Of a stretch of 64,000 nucleotides of DNA, positions 32,815 to 40,867 are shown one piece after another. The notes under the pieces were generated by a model. The model was not told the origin of the DNA and did no database searches. It saw only the letters and a program-made list of their open reading frames with translations. Made by a program: the position numbers and the translations under genes. The stretch is from the NCBI GenBank assembly GCA_038125665.1, contig JAYPEI010000002.1, positions 62,001 through 126,000 on the forward strand. The letters run 5' to 3'. The stretch comes from CAILUG01 sp038125665 (GTDB lineage: Bacteria; Pseudomonadota; Gammaproteobacteria; Pseudomonadales; Pseudohongiellaceae). How positions within the stretch are numbered: the first letter of the stretch is position 1; every line of letters begins with the position of its first letter.

Positions 32815-33843
32815 ATGACAGCAATTCGTCACAATTGGACAAATGCAGAAATCGAGCGCTTATTTGCTCTGCCATTCAACGATCTCCTGTTCCGTGCACA
32901 GACTGTGCATCGTCAGTACTTTGATCCTAATACTGTGCAGGTAAGTACTCTCTTATCAATTAAGACCGGTGCTTGCCCCGAGGACTGCAAATACTGCTCT
33001 CAAAGCGGGCACTATAATACTGGCCTTGAGAAAGAAAAATTAATGTCTGTTGAAAAGGTATTAGATGAGGCGCGTGCAGCTAAAGCTAGCGGAGCCACGC
33101 GCTTCTGTATGGGAGCTGCTTGGAAGCATCCATCAAAAAAAGATTTCCCTTATGTTTTGGACATGGTTCGTGGTGTACGTGCGATTGGGTTAGAAACATG
33201 CATGACGCTTGGGAAGCTATCTAAGGAGCAGACTCAGGAATTAGCAGAGGCAGGATTAGATTACTATAACCATAACTTAGATACCTCTCGGGAATACTAC
33301 GAGAAAATTATCAGTACTCGTACTTTTGATGAACGTCTGGATACGCTGGCGCATGTGCGAGATGCAGGTATGAAAGTATGTGCTGGCGGGATTATTGGTA
33401 TGGGTGAAACTAGCAAGGACCGTTTCGGTTTTTTGCGAGAATTAGCCAACCTTCCTAAGCACCCTGAAAGCGTTCCTATTAATGGATTGGTGAAAATTCC
33501 AGGCACCCCTTTAGCTGATGTGGAGGATCTTGATCCTTTTGACTTCATACGAACTATCGCTGTGGCTCGTATTCTCATGCCAAGTTCCTACGTTAGACTT
33601 TCTGCTGGGCGAGAGGAGATGAACGAGCAGATGCAGGCACTTTGTTATTTTGCTGGAGCAAATTCTATTTTTTATGGAGAGCGTCTCCTCACCACACCCA
33701 ACCCTGAAGCTTCAGAGGATATGCTCCTCTTTGCAAGACTTGGATTAGAGCCAGAGGCAGGAGCGAGTCTTGAAGCTCAAGAGGCTATACGAACTATTCA
33801 TCATCAAGATGCATTTTATGAAGCGAACAGAAAAGAATCTTAA
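32815..33843 (+). CDS. bioB: Biotin synthase
   Basis: Radical-SAM enzyme that inserts sulfur into dethiobiotin. It has CPEDCKYCSQSGHY (4Fe-4S CxxxCxxC, residues about 52-59), the TRFCMGAAWKHP Cys and GLETCMTLG Cys that coordinate the 2Fe-2S sulfur donor, YYNHNLDTS, VCAGGIIGMGE, VPINGLVKIPGTPLAD, and the Arg of RLSAGREEMNEQ. The chosen start (ATG 32815; 342 aa) gives MTAIRHNWTNAEIERLF, aligned with the family; the first ATG at 32779 would add 12 residues. GGAAGGAAAGGAG precedes it. First gene of bioB-bioF-bioC-bioD. Confidence 0.98.
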   Translation: MTAIRHNWTNAEIERLFALPFNDLLFRAQTVHRQYFDPNTVQVSTLLSIKTGACPEDCKYCSQSGHYNTGLEKEKLMSVEKVLDEARAAKASGATRFCMGAAWKHPSKKDFPYVLDMVRGVRAIGLETCMTLGKLSKEQTQELAEAGLDYYNHNLDTSREYYEKIISTRTFDERLDTLAHVRDAGMKVCAGGIIGMGETSKDRFGFLRELANLPKHPESVPINGLVKIPGTPLADVEDLDPFDFIRTIAVARILMPSSYVRLSAGREEMNEQMQALCYFAGANSIFYGERLLTTPNPEASEDMLLFARLGLEPEAGASLEAQEAIRTIHHQDAFYEANRKES

Positions 33844-33954
33844 ATAAACAAAGCTTCCTGATGTTGTTTTAAACCTCGGTAATTACTGTATGCCTCTGGC
33901 TAGGGAATTGCACTTGGATTATGTCTGCAAACTGCTGTTAATCATTGAGAAGAG

Positions 33955-35196
33955 ATGGTGAAAAAAAGTCAGTCTGCCTCCTCTGGGAGGTTGGCGCAGC
34001 GAATAGCTTCGGCTCTACAGGCACGCAAAACAAATCAGTTGTACCGACAACGCCTGTTAGTGGAAAGCCCTCAAGGACCCATGTTGAGAGTGGCAGGGGA
34101 AACTTTGCTTTCTTTCTGTAGCAATGATTACCTCGGTCTTGCCGCCGACTTACGCTTGCAGGTGGCCATGCAGGAGGCGGCAAATCTTTATGGGTCAGGC
34201 AGCGGAGCCTCCCATCTTGTGACTGGCCACACTAGCGCTCATGCAGCTCTGGAAGAAGAGCTTGCAGAATTTACTGGACGAGAAAGAGCCCTATTGTTTT
34301 CTTCAGGCTATATGACAAATCTTGGTGTCTTATCTGCCCTAGTAACTAAAAATGATACTGTATTGGAAGATAAGTTAAATCATGCCTCCCTGCTTGATGG
34401 TGGCTTGTTCTCTGGTGCTCGCTTTCGTCGTTATAGACATCTGAATACAGCTAACCTGCAGAGGCAGTTAAAAACAGATGCAGGGCAGGGGAACGCGCGT
34501 TTTGTTGTATCCGATGGAGTGTTTTCGATGGATGGAGACGTTGCGCCCTTGGCGGAACTGATGAATCTATGTGAAAATCACGAGGCGACTTTAGTGCTGG
34601 ATGATGCTCACGGTTTCGGTGTGCTTGGCAAGCAGGGAGGGGGGCTGGCTGAATTTATACGAGAAACTGGGGTGGTGGTGAACTCGCAGAGGCTACCTGT
34701 GTTAATCGGCACATTCGGAAAAGCTTTTGGCACTGCGGGAGCCTTTGTGGCCGGTGATGAATCCTTGATTGAGTTTCTTATTCAGTTTTGTCGTCCCTAC
34801 ATTTATACAACAGCATTACCAGCAGTAATCGCTCAAGCTACAAGAGTCTCTTTGAAAATAGTACAAAATGAAACTTGGCGAAGAGAGTACTTGAACGATC
34901 TAATTCGTGTATTTCGTCAGGGCTGTTCTGACTTAAACATTGAGTTGACGAATTCCAATACCCCTATTCAGGGACTACTCCTAGGAACACCGGAGCGTGC
35001 CCTACAACTCAGTGCACTGCTTAGGGAAGAGGGAATTTTGTCTACAGCTATTCGCCCTCCCACTGTGCCCCCAGGCACATCACGGCTTCGGCTGACATTG
35101 ACAGCAGCTCACAGCATGGCTGAGGTGAATACCCTGCTTGTGGCTCTTGAGCGTTGTCTACCACAGCTGATATCTCCAAATAGCGAGTTAAGCTGA
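33955..35196 (+). CDS. bioF: 8-amino-7-oxononanoate synthase
   Basis: PLP-dependent condensation of pimeloyl-ACP with alanine to KAPA. The 413-aa product has FCSNDYLGLAAD, GSGSGASHLVTGHT, ALLFSSGYMTNLGVL, DGVFSMDGDVAPLAEL, LDDAHGFGVLGKQGGG and the Schiff-base Lys in GTFGKAFGTAGAF. It is about 25 residues longer than the E. coli enzyme, mostly in the N-terminal 25 and the C-terminus. The stop overlaps the bioC ATG. Confidence 0.97.
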   Translation: MVKKSQSASSGRLAQRIASALQARKTNQLYRQRLLVESPQGPMLRVAGETLLSFCSNDYLGLAADLRLQVAMQEAANLYGSGSGASHLVTGHTSAHAALEEELAEFTGRERALLFSSGYMTNLGVLSALVTKNDTVLEDKLNHASLLDGGLFSGARFRRYRHLNTANLQRQLKTDAGQGNARFVVSDGVFSMDGDVAPLAELMNLCENHEATLVLDDAHGFGVLGKQGGGLAEFIRETGVVVNSQRLPVLIGTFGKAFGTAGAFVAGDESLIEFLIQFCRPYIYTTALPAVIAQATRVSLKIVQNETWRREYLNDLIRVFRQGCSDLNIELTNSNTPIQGLLLGTPERALQLSALLREEGILSTAIRPPTVPPGTSRLRLTLTAAHSMAEVNTLLVALERCLPQLISPNSELS

Positions 35197-35963
35197 TGTC
35201 TCGAGTGGCGAGCAGTTTTGGGCAAGCTGCCAGGACTTATGATGCATGCGCAGAACTACAAAGACGGGTAGCGCAATGGCTTTTTGAGGGGGTGAGAGCA
35301 GAGCTAGCTTGTTCTTCAGTGAAGCAGGTAGTAGATCTAGGGTGTGGTACAGGTTACTGCACAGAATGGCTTTCTCACTTTTTTCGATCTGCTAATTTAA
35401 TTGCCTTGGATATTGCTCCAGAGATGGTCGCCTTCACGGCTGGGCGCGTTCCCTCGGCTAAGGCATTTCTTGCTAGGGCGGAAGAGCTTCCCCTTCCAAC
35501 AGAAAGTGTTGATTTGCTGGTGAGTAGTTTAGCAATGCAGTGGGCAGAAGACCCTGGATTATGGTTTTCAGAAATTAATAGAGTACTCTCACCCGGCGGC
35601 ATGGCTTTGCTGACTACTTTTGGTCCGGCTTCATTGTTGGAACTCAAGCACGCATGGGCTAAGGTGGATGGTAGAAAAAATGTAAACACTTTCTTTTCTA
35701 TGCATTTTCTAGAAGATAGCCTAAAAAAACTTGATTTTAGCTACAATATAGAGGCTGATATGTTTTCAGAAAATTATCGGGATTTACTTTCACTCAGTAA
35801 TAACCTCAGAAATATCGGGGCGTCTACAGTGACACAGACTTCCAAAAAGCAAGGTCTCACTACTCCAGCTCAATTTGGACTCGCCTCTCATGCCTTTGGT
35901 AAGAATACAAAGGTCCACTGGGAGGTTTATAGGTTGTGTTTACGAAAGAATGCTACCGATTAG
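35196..35963 (+). CDS. bioC: Malonyl-ACP O-methyltransferase
   Basis: SAM-dependent methylation of malonyl-ACP, which disguises it as a fatty-acid primer for pimelate synthesis. The 255-aa product begins SRVASSFGQAARTYDACAELQRRVA (BioC-specific), has SAM motif I VVDLGCGTGYCTEWLS near residue 46, IALDIAPEMV, and SSLAMQWAEDPGLWFSEINRVLSPGG. BioC needs an esterase (BioH or an analogue) to release pimeloyl-ACP. The gene usually found between bioF and bioC, bioH, is absent because bioC starts on the bioF stop. Confidence 0.95.
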   Translation: MSRVASSFGQAARTYDACAELQRRVAQWLFEGVRAELACSSVKQVVDLGCGTGYCTEWLSHFFRSANLIALDIAPEMVAFTAGRVPSAKAFLARAEELPLPTESVDLLVSSLAMQWAEDPGLWFSEINRVLSPGGMALLTTFGPASLLELKHAWAKVDGRKNVNTFFSMHFLEDSLKKLDFSYNIEADMFSENYRDLLSLSNNLRNIGASTVTQTSKKQGLTTPAQFGLASHAFGKNTKVHWEVYRLCLRKNATD

Positions 35964-35998
35964 CCCGTGTGGAAACATTTTTTACAAGGAAAGATAGA

Positions 35999-36718
35999 GT
36001 GATAAGAAAGATACCCCGCAGTTTTTTCATAGCAGGGACAGATACAGATTGTGGTAAAACCTTTGTGGCTACAGCAATGCTCCGCAAGGCGCAGATACTT
36101 GGGCTTTCGACTCTGGGTATAAAGCCAGTTGCAGCCGGTGGTTTTCTCTCTGAGGATGGTTTACGTAATGAAGATGCTGTAGCTCTACTCAAACATACTA
36201 CTTTGCCTGTCTATTATGATCAGGTGAACCCCATCTGCCTTGCGGATCCTACCTCTCCTCACATTGCTGCTAAAAATGCTGGTCGGAAAATTTCAGTGTC
36301 AAGATTATCAGGACTTTGTCGAGGTGCTCTGTCTTTGCGAGCGGACCTCACGCTGGTGGAGGGGGCAGGGGGTTGGCGTGTTCCCTTGAATGAGAGAGAG
36401 TTTCTACCCGATCTGGTGCGTGACTTGCAGTTACCTGTAATCGTAGTAGTCGGCATCAAGCTCGGGTGTATCAATCATGCATTATTGACAGGAGAGGCTA
36501 TAGTACACGATGGCCTCCAGATAGCGGGTTGGGTGAGCACAGTTCGCGATCCTAAGATGCCTTTTCAGGATGAGTATCTACGTACTTTAGAGGAAGCCTT
36601 CCCCTGCCCGTGTTTAGGAAAAATTCCTTATTTATCGCCAGATTTTCAGACAGGCACAGCTTCTTATGACCTAGATGAAGCGGCAAAGTCTGTGCATCTG
36701 GAGCCGCTTTACCTATAA
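35999..36718 (+). CDS. bioD: Dethiobiotin synthetase
   Basis: ATP-dependent carboxylation of DAPA to dethiobiotin. The 239-aa product (from GTG 35999) reads RSFFIAGTDTDCGKTFVATAML with Walker A, KPVAAGG, and the second signature EGAGGWRVPLN. The family P-loop normally reads GTDTxVGKT; here a Cys replaces Val, which is conservative. GGAAAG lies just upstream of this GTG. An upstream in-frame GTG at 35936 would overlap bioC by 28 bp and add 21 basic residues not seen in the family. Confidence 0.95.
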   Translation: MIRKIPRSFFIAGTDTDCGKTFVATAMLRKAQILGLSTLGIKPVAAGGFLSEDGLRNEDAVALLKHTTLPVYYDQVNPICLADPTSPHIAAKNAGRKISVSRLSGLCRGALSLRADLTLVEGAGGWRVPLNEREFLPDLVRDLQLPVIVVVGIKLGCINHALLTGEAIVHDGLQIAGWVSTVRDPKMPFQDEYLRTLEEAFPCPCLGKIPYLSPDFQTGTASYDLDEAAKSVHLEPLYL

Positions 36719-36775
36719 TTGCTCTACAACTAATAATAGCTACGGATTTACGTTCCGTCTCGCTAAGGAAAAAAC

Positions 36776-37792
36776 ATGACAAAGCAATCACAGCACATCG
36801 TAGTATGTGCCTTGTATCATTTCGTGCCTCTAGATAATTTTGCTGAGCTCAAGGAACCCTTGCTCAATTTGATGCAATCGGAGGGAGTTAAAGGCACATT
36901 GCTACTAGCTAGAGAAGGCATCAACGGTACCATAGCTGGTACTCGTACCGGGATAGACAAGGTATTATCACATTTACGCTCTTACCCGAGCCTAGCAGAT
37001 TTGGATTACAAAGAAAGTTACGACTCCGATATGCCTTTTTACCGTACCAAGGTAAAACTGAAAAAAGAAATTGTAACGATGGGAGTGGAGGGAATAGATC
37101 CTCTGAAAAAAGTAGGAACACATATTGACCCTCAAGAGTGGAATGCTCTCATAGAGCGGGATGATGTCATTCTCATAGATACTCGAAACAACTATGAAGT
37201 AGCTATTGGTACATTCAAAGGAGCTATTAACCCTCAAACGGAAACTTTCCGAGAATTTCCTGACTACGTTCGTCAGCATTTAGATAAGAATAAACATAAA
37301 AAGGTGGCACTGTTTTGTACAGGTGGAAGTCGCGGCGAAAAATCTCCGGCTTTTGTAATAGAAGAAGGCTTTGAAGAGGTCTATCACCTGAAGGGTGGTA
37401 TTTTAAATTATCTTGAAAAGGTTCCAGAAGAACAGTCATTGTGGGAAGGTGAGTGTTTCGTTTTTGATAATCGTGTCACCGTAAACCATGCTTTAGAAAG
37501 AGGTCAATTTGATCAGTGTCATGCTTGTCGTCTTCCGATTTCAGGGGAGGATAAAGCCTCAGTCCATTATGAGCTGGGTGTCAGTTGTCCACACTGCTAT
37601 GAGCGTATAAATGAGAAAGATCGTAACCATTTTCGAGAGCGTCAGCGTCAAATTGAGCTATCACAGAAGCGAGGTGAAGAGCATATTGGTGGAGCTGCAG
37701 CACTGATCCTTGCAGAACGAAAAGCTGCCAAATATGCTGAAAGAGAAGAGCAAAGAAAATATCGAAAGCATCGAACAGCTAGAAGTGTCTAG
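36776..37792 (+). CDS. trhO: tRNA uridine(34) hydroxylase (rhodanese-domain TrhO)
   Basis: Oxygen-dependent 5-hydroxylation of uridine 34 in tRNA (YceA family). The 338-aa product has the N-terminal acylphosphatase-like domain (VKGTLLLAREGINGTIAG), the linker HIDPQEWNALI, the rhodanese domain (IDTRNNYEVAIGTFKGAINPQTETFREFPDYV, loop FCTGGSRGEKSPAF, VYHLKGGIL) and a C-terminal Cys-rich region (CHACRLP, CPHCYERI) ahead of a basic tail. The active loop in relatives normally reads CTGGIRCEK; here Ile-to-Ser and Cys-to-Gly changes remove the second Cys while the first (catalytic) Cys is kept. Its stop codon lies inside a terminator stem. Confidence 0.93.
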   Translation: MTKQSQHIVVCALYHFVPLDNFAELKEPLLNLMQSEGVKGTLLLAREGINGTIAGTRTGIDKVLSHLRSYPSLADLDYKESYDSDMPFYRTKVKLKKEIVTMGVEGIDPLKKVGTHIDPQEWNALIERDDVILIDTRNNYEVAIGTFKGAINPQTETFREFPDYVRQHLDKNKHKKVALFCTGGSRGEKSPAFVIEEGFEEVYHLKGGILNYLEKVPEEQSLWEGECFVFDNRVTVNHALERGQFDQCHACRLPISGEDKASVHYELGVSCPHCYERINEKDRNHFRERQRQIELSQKRGEEHIGGAAALILAERKAAKYAEREEQRKYRKHRTARSV

Positions 37793-37801
37793 CTGTTTTT
37801 T
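37774..37801 (+). terminator. Rho-independent terminator overlapping the trhO stop codon
   Basis: AACAGCTAGA (37774-37783) pairs perfectly with TCTAGCTGTT (37788-37797) around a 4-nt loop and is followed by T (37797-37801). The trhO TAG (37790-37792) lies in the right arm, so the hairpin begins inside the coding sequence. Confidence 0.8.
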
Positions 37802-37833
37802 AAGTAGTTCAATACAGTTAAGGAAAGTTAACG

Positions 37834-38700
37834 ATGTCTAACAAATTCAAGCTAATTCTTGTTGTAGTCGTAATGGCGGTGGGTTACCAAATTGTGTTTG
37901 GTATGCCTTCACTAAGTTTTACTCCACCAGACACTTTTTCTACTGATGCTAAGACCCTCGCTCGAGGAGAGTACCTTTACAATGCTGGCGGCTGTGATGC
38001 TTGTCATCGTCCAGAAGGTGCACAAGCCCCAATCGGTGGCTATGAAATAGAGTCGCCATTTGGTGGTGTCTTTCACGTGCCTAATATCACTCCGGATCCT
38101 GAAACTGGAATTGGTGGTTGGACTCCAGAAGAATTCGTTCTAGCACTTAAGCATGGCCGTAGTCCTGACGGTAGTTTTTATTGGCCAGCATTTCCTTACC
38201 GTACCTACAAGAATCTGACGGATCAAGATGCATTAGATATAGGTGCCTATCTTATGAATACTCCCCCAGTGAATCATGCCAATCTAGACCATGAGCTGCC
38301 AGCTTGGCAGTCCCGTTGGATGTTAGCTGGTTGGAATATCCTGGTCGGTACGCTTGAGGGGAATACCCCCGCAGTTGATCAATATAGCGAGGAAGTTCAA
38401 CGAGGAGCTTACCTGGTACGTGCCTTGGGTCATTGCGGGGAATGCCATACGCCAAGAAATGCCTTGGGCATGATGAAACTGTCACAAGAACTATCCGGTC
38501 AGGTGGGAGTTGCACCACAGATAGATGCTAATGGTTTGCGTGCATACAGTACAGATGATCTTCTTTATTTTCTGCAAGAGGGTATGAACCTTGATTTTGA
38601 AATTGTTGCTGGTGAAATGGGTAAAGTAATCGAGCATACTCACGCACTAGAGCCAGCTGATCAAGATGCGTACGTGTCTTTTTTGTTAAGAGAGAAATAA
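37834..38700 (+). CDS. Dihaem cytochrome c
   Basis: A 288-aa exported or membrane-anchored protein with an uncleaved-looking N-terminal hydrophobic segment (residues 6-24) and two haem c sites, C54-DA-C57-H58 and C201-GE-C204-H205. The spacing, the GGYEIESPFGGVFHVPNITPDPETGIGGWT block and WPAFPYRTYKNLTDQDALDIGAYL match the cytochrome c subunits of membrane-bound alcohol/gluconate-type dehydrogenases, although those usually have three haems. No dehydrogenase partner lies next to it. It probably passes electrons from a periplasmic oxidase reaction to the respiratory chain; donor unknown. Confidence 0.85.
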   Translation: MSNKFKLILVVVVMAVGYQIVFGMPSLSFTPPDTFSTDAKTLARGEYLYNAGGCDACHRPEGAQAPIGGYEIESPFGGVFHVPNITPDPETGIGGWTPEEFVLALKHGRSPDGSFYWPAFPYRTYKNLTDQDALDIGAYLMNTPPVNHANLDHELPAWQSRWMLAGWNILVGTLEGNTPAVDQYSEEVQRGAYLVRALGHCGECHTPRNALGMMKLSQELSGQVGVAPQIDANGLRAYSTDDLLYFLQEGMNLDFEIVAGEMGKVIEHTHALEPADQDAYVSFLLREK

Positions 38701-38803
38701 TAGGAGAATAAAAGCAGTTACTAACTGGAAGGTTAGTTTTTTTCCAAAATGATAGTTATTTTGGAAGTGAGTCGATACTTATATTTGGCAAACTTGTAGA
38801 CGT

Positions 38804-38833
38804 AAAAAAGCCCGGGAATCACCGGGCTTTTTT
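38804..38833. terminator. Strong bidirectional terminator
   Basis: AAAAAAGCCCGG (38804-38815) pairs perfectly with CCGGGCTTTTTT (38822-38833) around a 6-nt loop. It serves the dihaem cytochrome gene on the plus strand and the convergent cytochrome c' gene on the minus strand. Confidence 0.92.
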
Positions 38834-38884
38834 ATCTCTTATGCTAATTTAGCTGACAAAACAGCCAGATAAGCAAGATCTCGC

Positions 38885-39352
38885 TTAGTCGTGACGGTAT
38901 ATGTCGTGACATGCACCGCACTTAGGTCCAACAGCACCAACAGCAGCACGGACACCTGCCGCACCTTGAGCTGCCAGAATACCTTTAGCTTCTTCGGCGC
39001 CAGCAGCTAAATCGGCAGCCTTTTGATCGAAATCAGCCTTGCTTGACCAGATGCTATCGTTAGCACGATTGGGATGATCATAAGCAGTGGTGTCTGAATT
39101 GAATGCCGCTGGGATTATTTGAGCCAGCATACCTACGCGATCAAGTGCTTCCATTGCTGTAGCCTCGTCGTATTCAGCGCCACGAGCCATACCACCCAAT
39201 GGTCCCATTGAGAAAGACAAAAGCTTGAACACTGCTTGACGGGTTGAGATATCTGCAGCAGCTTGTTCTTCTGGTGACATTTGAGCAGACATTGCTGAGG
39301 TTGCCAGCAGAGAGCTAAGTAAAACAGCTCCGGTCCTTGTAAGTTTTTTCAT
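38885..39352 (-). CDS. Cytochrome c' (class II c-type cytochrome)
   Basis: A small periplasmic haem protein of the four-helix cytochrome c' family, which binds NO/CO and is linked to NO tolerance. From the ATG at 39352 the product is 155 aa: a Sec signal peptide (residues 1-23, cleavage near MSA) and the C-terminal haem site C145-GA-C148-H149-DIYRHD, the CxxCHxxYR pattern diagnostic of class II. The longer open frame to 39466 would add 38 residues without a signal and is rejected. GGGGA precedes the chosen ATG. Confidence 0.93.
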   Translation of the reverse strand: MKKLTRTGAVLLSSLLATSAMSAQMSPEEQAAADISTRQAVFKLLSFSMGPLGGMARGAEYDEATAMEALDRVGMLAQIIPAAFNSDTTAYDHPNRANDSIWSSKADFDQKAADLAAGAEEAKGILAAQGAAGVRAAVGAVGPKCGACHDIYRHD

Positions 39353-39636
39353 GATGGATATCCCCATTAGTTCTACATTCTGTAGTTCAAAGTTCGCTAA
39401 TTTATAGCTTCCGGCTAACAGTTCCGGCGCTTTACTCTGCCGGATAAAACCGCCAGATAGCTTCATTGTGCCAAAACTGCGAGCAACTGTCTTTACTCTT
39501 ACGTAAAAGTTTTCCTAAGAGCACATTTTTTGCTAAATCTTAGAGATAAAATCAGAGCATGTAGTGTGATTTAAATGTGCATCAGTGCGCAACAGCGTAT
39601 AACATTACAATCTGCTAGCGTTAAGGATTGCGATAA

Positions 39637-39906
39637 ATGACTAAGAAGAAACAAGCTTTCGACTTTGGGACCGCCTTAGGACAACTTGAAACATTAGTAG
39701 AGCGGATGGAAGAAGGTAATTTTAGCCTTGAAGAATCAATGAAGGCTTTTGAACAAGGCATCAAACTCACTAGGGAGTGCCAACAAGCTTTAACGGCCGC
39801 CGAGCAGAAAGTAGAAGTGTTGGTTCAACAGGGCTCCTCTCCAACGAGTGAGCCTTTGTCTTACTCTGATAAAGAATTAGCAGACACTGAAGACGAACAG
39901 GAGTAA
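39637..39906 (+). CDS. xseB: Exodeoxyribonuclease VII small subunit
   Basis: Small subunit of ExoVII, which degrades single-stranded DNA with the XseA subunit (not in this window). The 89-aa product contains FDFGTALGQLETLVERMEEGNFSLEESMKAFEQGIKLTRECQQALTAAEQKVEVLVQ, the full family signature, plus a short acidic tail. It is followed 6 bp later by ispA in the classic xseB-ispA-dxs order. Confidence 0.97.
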   Translation: MTKKKQAFDFGTALGQLETLVERMEEGNFSLEESMKAFEQGIKLTRECQQALTAAEQKVEVLVQQGSSPTSEPLSYSDKELADTEDEQE

Positions 39907-39912
39907 ACGTAG

Positions 39913-40806
39913 GTGAATGCTGATTTTAGCCTTTGGGCTGACACTATGGCTCGACGCAGTGAAGGGTATTTGACTGCCTGTTTAAAAAATAATGAAGCGC
40001 TAGATCCTCGTTTTTCCTCAGCATTGCGCTATTCAGTTCTTGCAGGTGGCAAACGTCTTCGCCCCTTATTTGTTTATGCGGTGGCAGATGCGTTTGGCTG
40101 TACTCTTGAGCAAGCTGATGTACCGGCAGTATCTGTTGAGCTCATACATTCTTATTCATTGGTTCATGATGATTTGCCTGCCATGGACGATGATCGGTTG
40201 CGAAGAGGCAAACCAACTACTCATTGTGCATATGATGAAGCTACAGCCATTTTAGTGGGCGATGCTTTACAAAGTCTGGCCTTTCTTCTCTTAACAAAAA
40301 CAAAAGCCCCATTATCCGATAAACAACGATTGACCATGGTGGCTATACTTGCAGCAGCTGCAGGTACACAAGGTATGGTGGGTGGGCAGGCGCTTGATAT
40401 CAATGCAACAGGTCGTACACTGGATGAGAGTGACCTGCAAAAAATGCACACTTTAAAGACGGGAGCCCTGATTAAAGCAGCTATATTGCTTGGTGCAACT
40501 TGCTCTTTATCCTTGTCTCAGCTCAAACTAGCCCAACTATCTCATTTAGCAGACCTACTTGGCCTAGCTTTTCAGATACGTGATGACATTTTAGACGTAG
40601 AAACAAGTTCTCAAATTAGCGGTAAAGAGCAAGGTAAAGATGCACGCCAGGGTAAGGCGACCTATGTTTCTTTAATGGGTTTACTTAAAGCCAAAGCACG
40701 TTTGCAAGAAGTTTATACTGAAGCACAAGCCGAGCTTAAGCTGTTACAACTGAGTAGCTCCAGACTTTCACAGTTGACAGATTTTGTCATCATGCGTGAG
40801 TCCTAA
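39913..40806 (+). CDS. ispA: Geranylgeranyl/farnesyl diphosphate synthase IspA
   Basis: Trans-prenyltransferase making farnesyl diphosphate from isopentenyl and dimethylallyl diphosphate. The 297-aa product has GGKRLRPLF, the first Asp-rich motif HDDLPAMDDDRLRRGKPT, KTGALIKAA, and the second QIRDDILDVE with GKEQGKDARQGKATYVS. Start is GTG at 39913, 6 bp after xseB. FPP feeds undecaprenyl phosphate and ubiquinone tails, linking it to the ubi genes in this window. Confidence 0.97.
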   Translation: MNADFSLWADTMARRSEGYLTACLKNNEALDPRFSSALRYSVLAGGKRLRPLFVYAVADAFGCTLEQADVPAVSVELIHSYSLVHDDLPAMDDDRLRRGKPTTHCAYDEATAILVGDALQSLAFLLLTKTKAPLSDKQRLTMVAILAAAAGTQGMVGGQALDINATGRTLDESDLQKMHTLKTGALIKAAILLGATCSLSLSQLKLAQLSHLADLLGLAFQIRDDILDVETSSQISGKEQGKDARQGKATYVSLMGLLKAKARLQEVYTEAQAELKLLQLSSSRLSQLTDFVIMRES

Positions 40807-40867
40807 AAAATGTAAGCCAGGCAGGCGCCAGTTATAGAAAAGTGAGTTTAAGGTAGGTTAGTAATAG

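Noticed and set aside
38885..39466. Longer cytochrome c' frame from 39466
   Set aside because: The signal peptide begins at the ATG at 39352; the extension is a chance open stretch.
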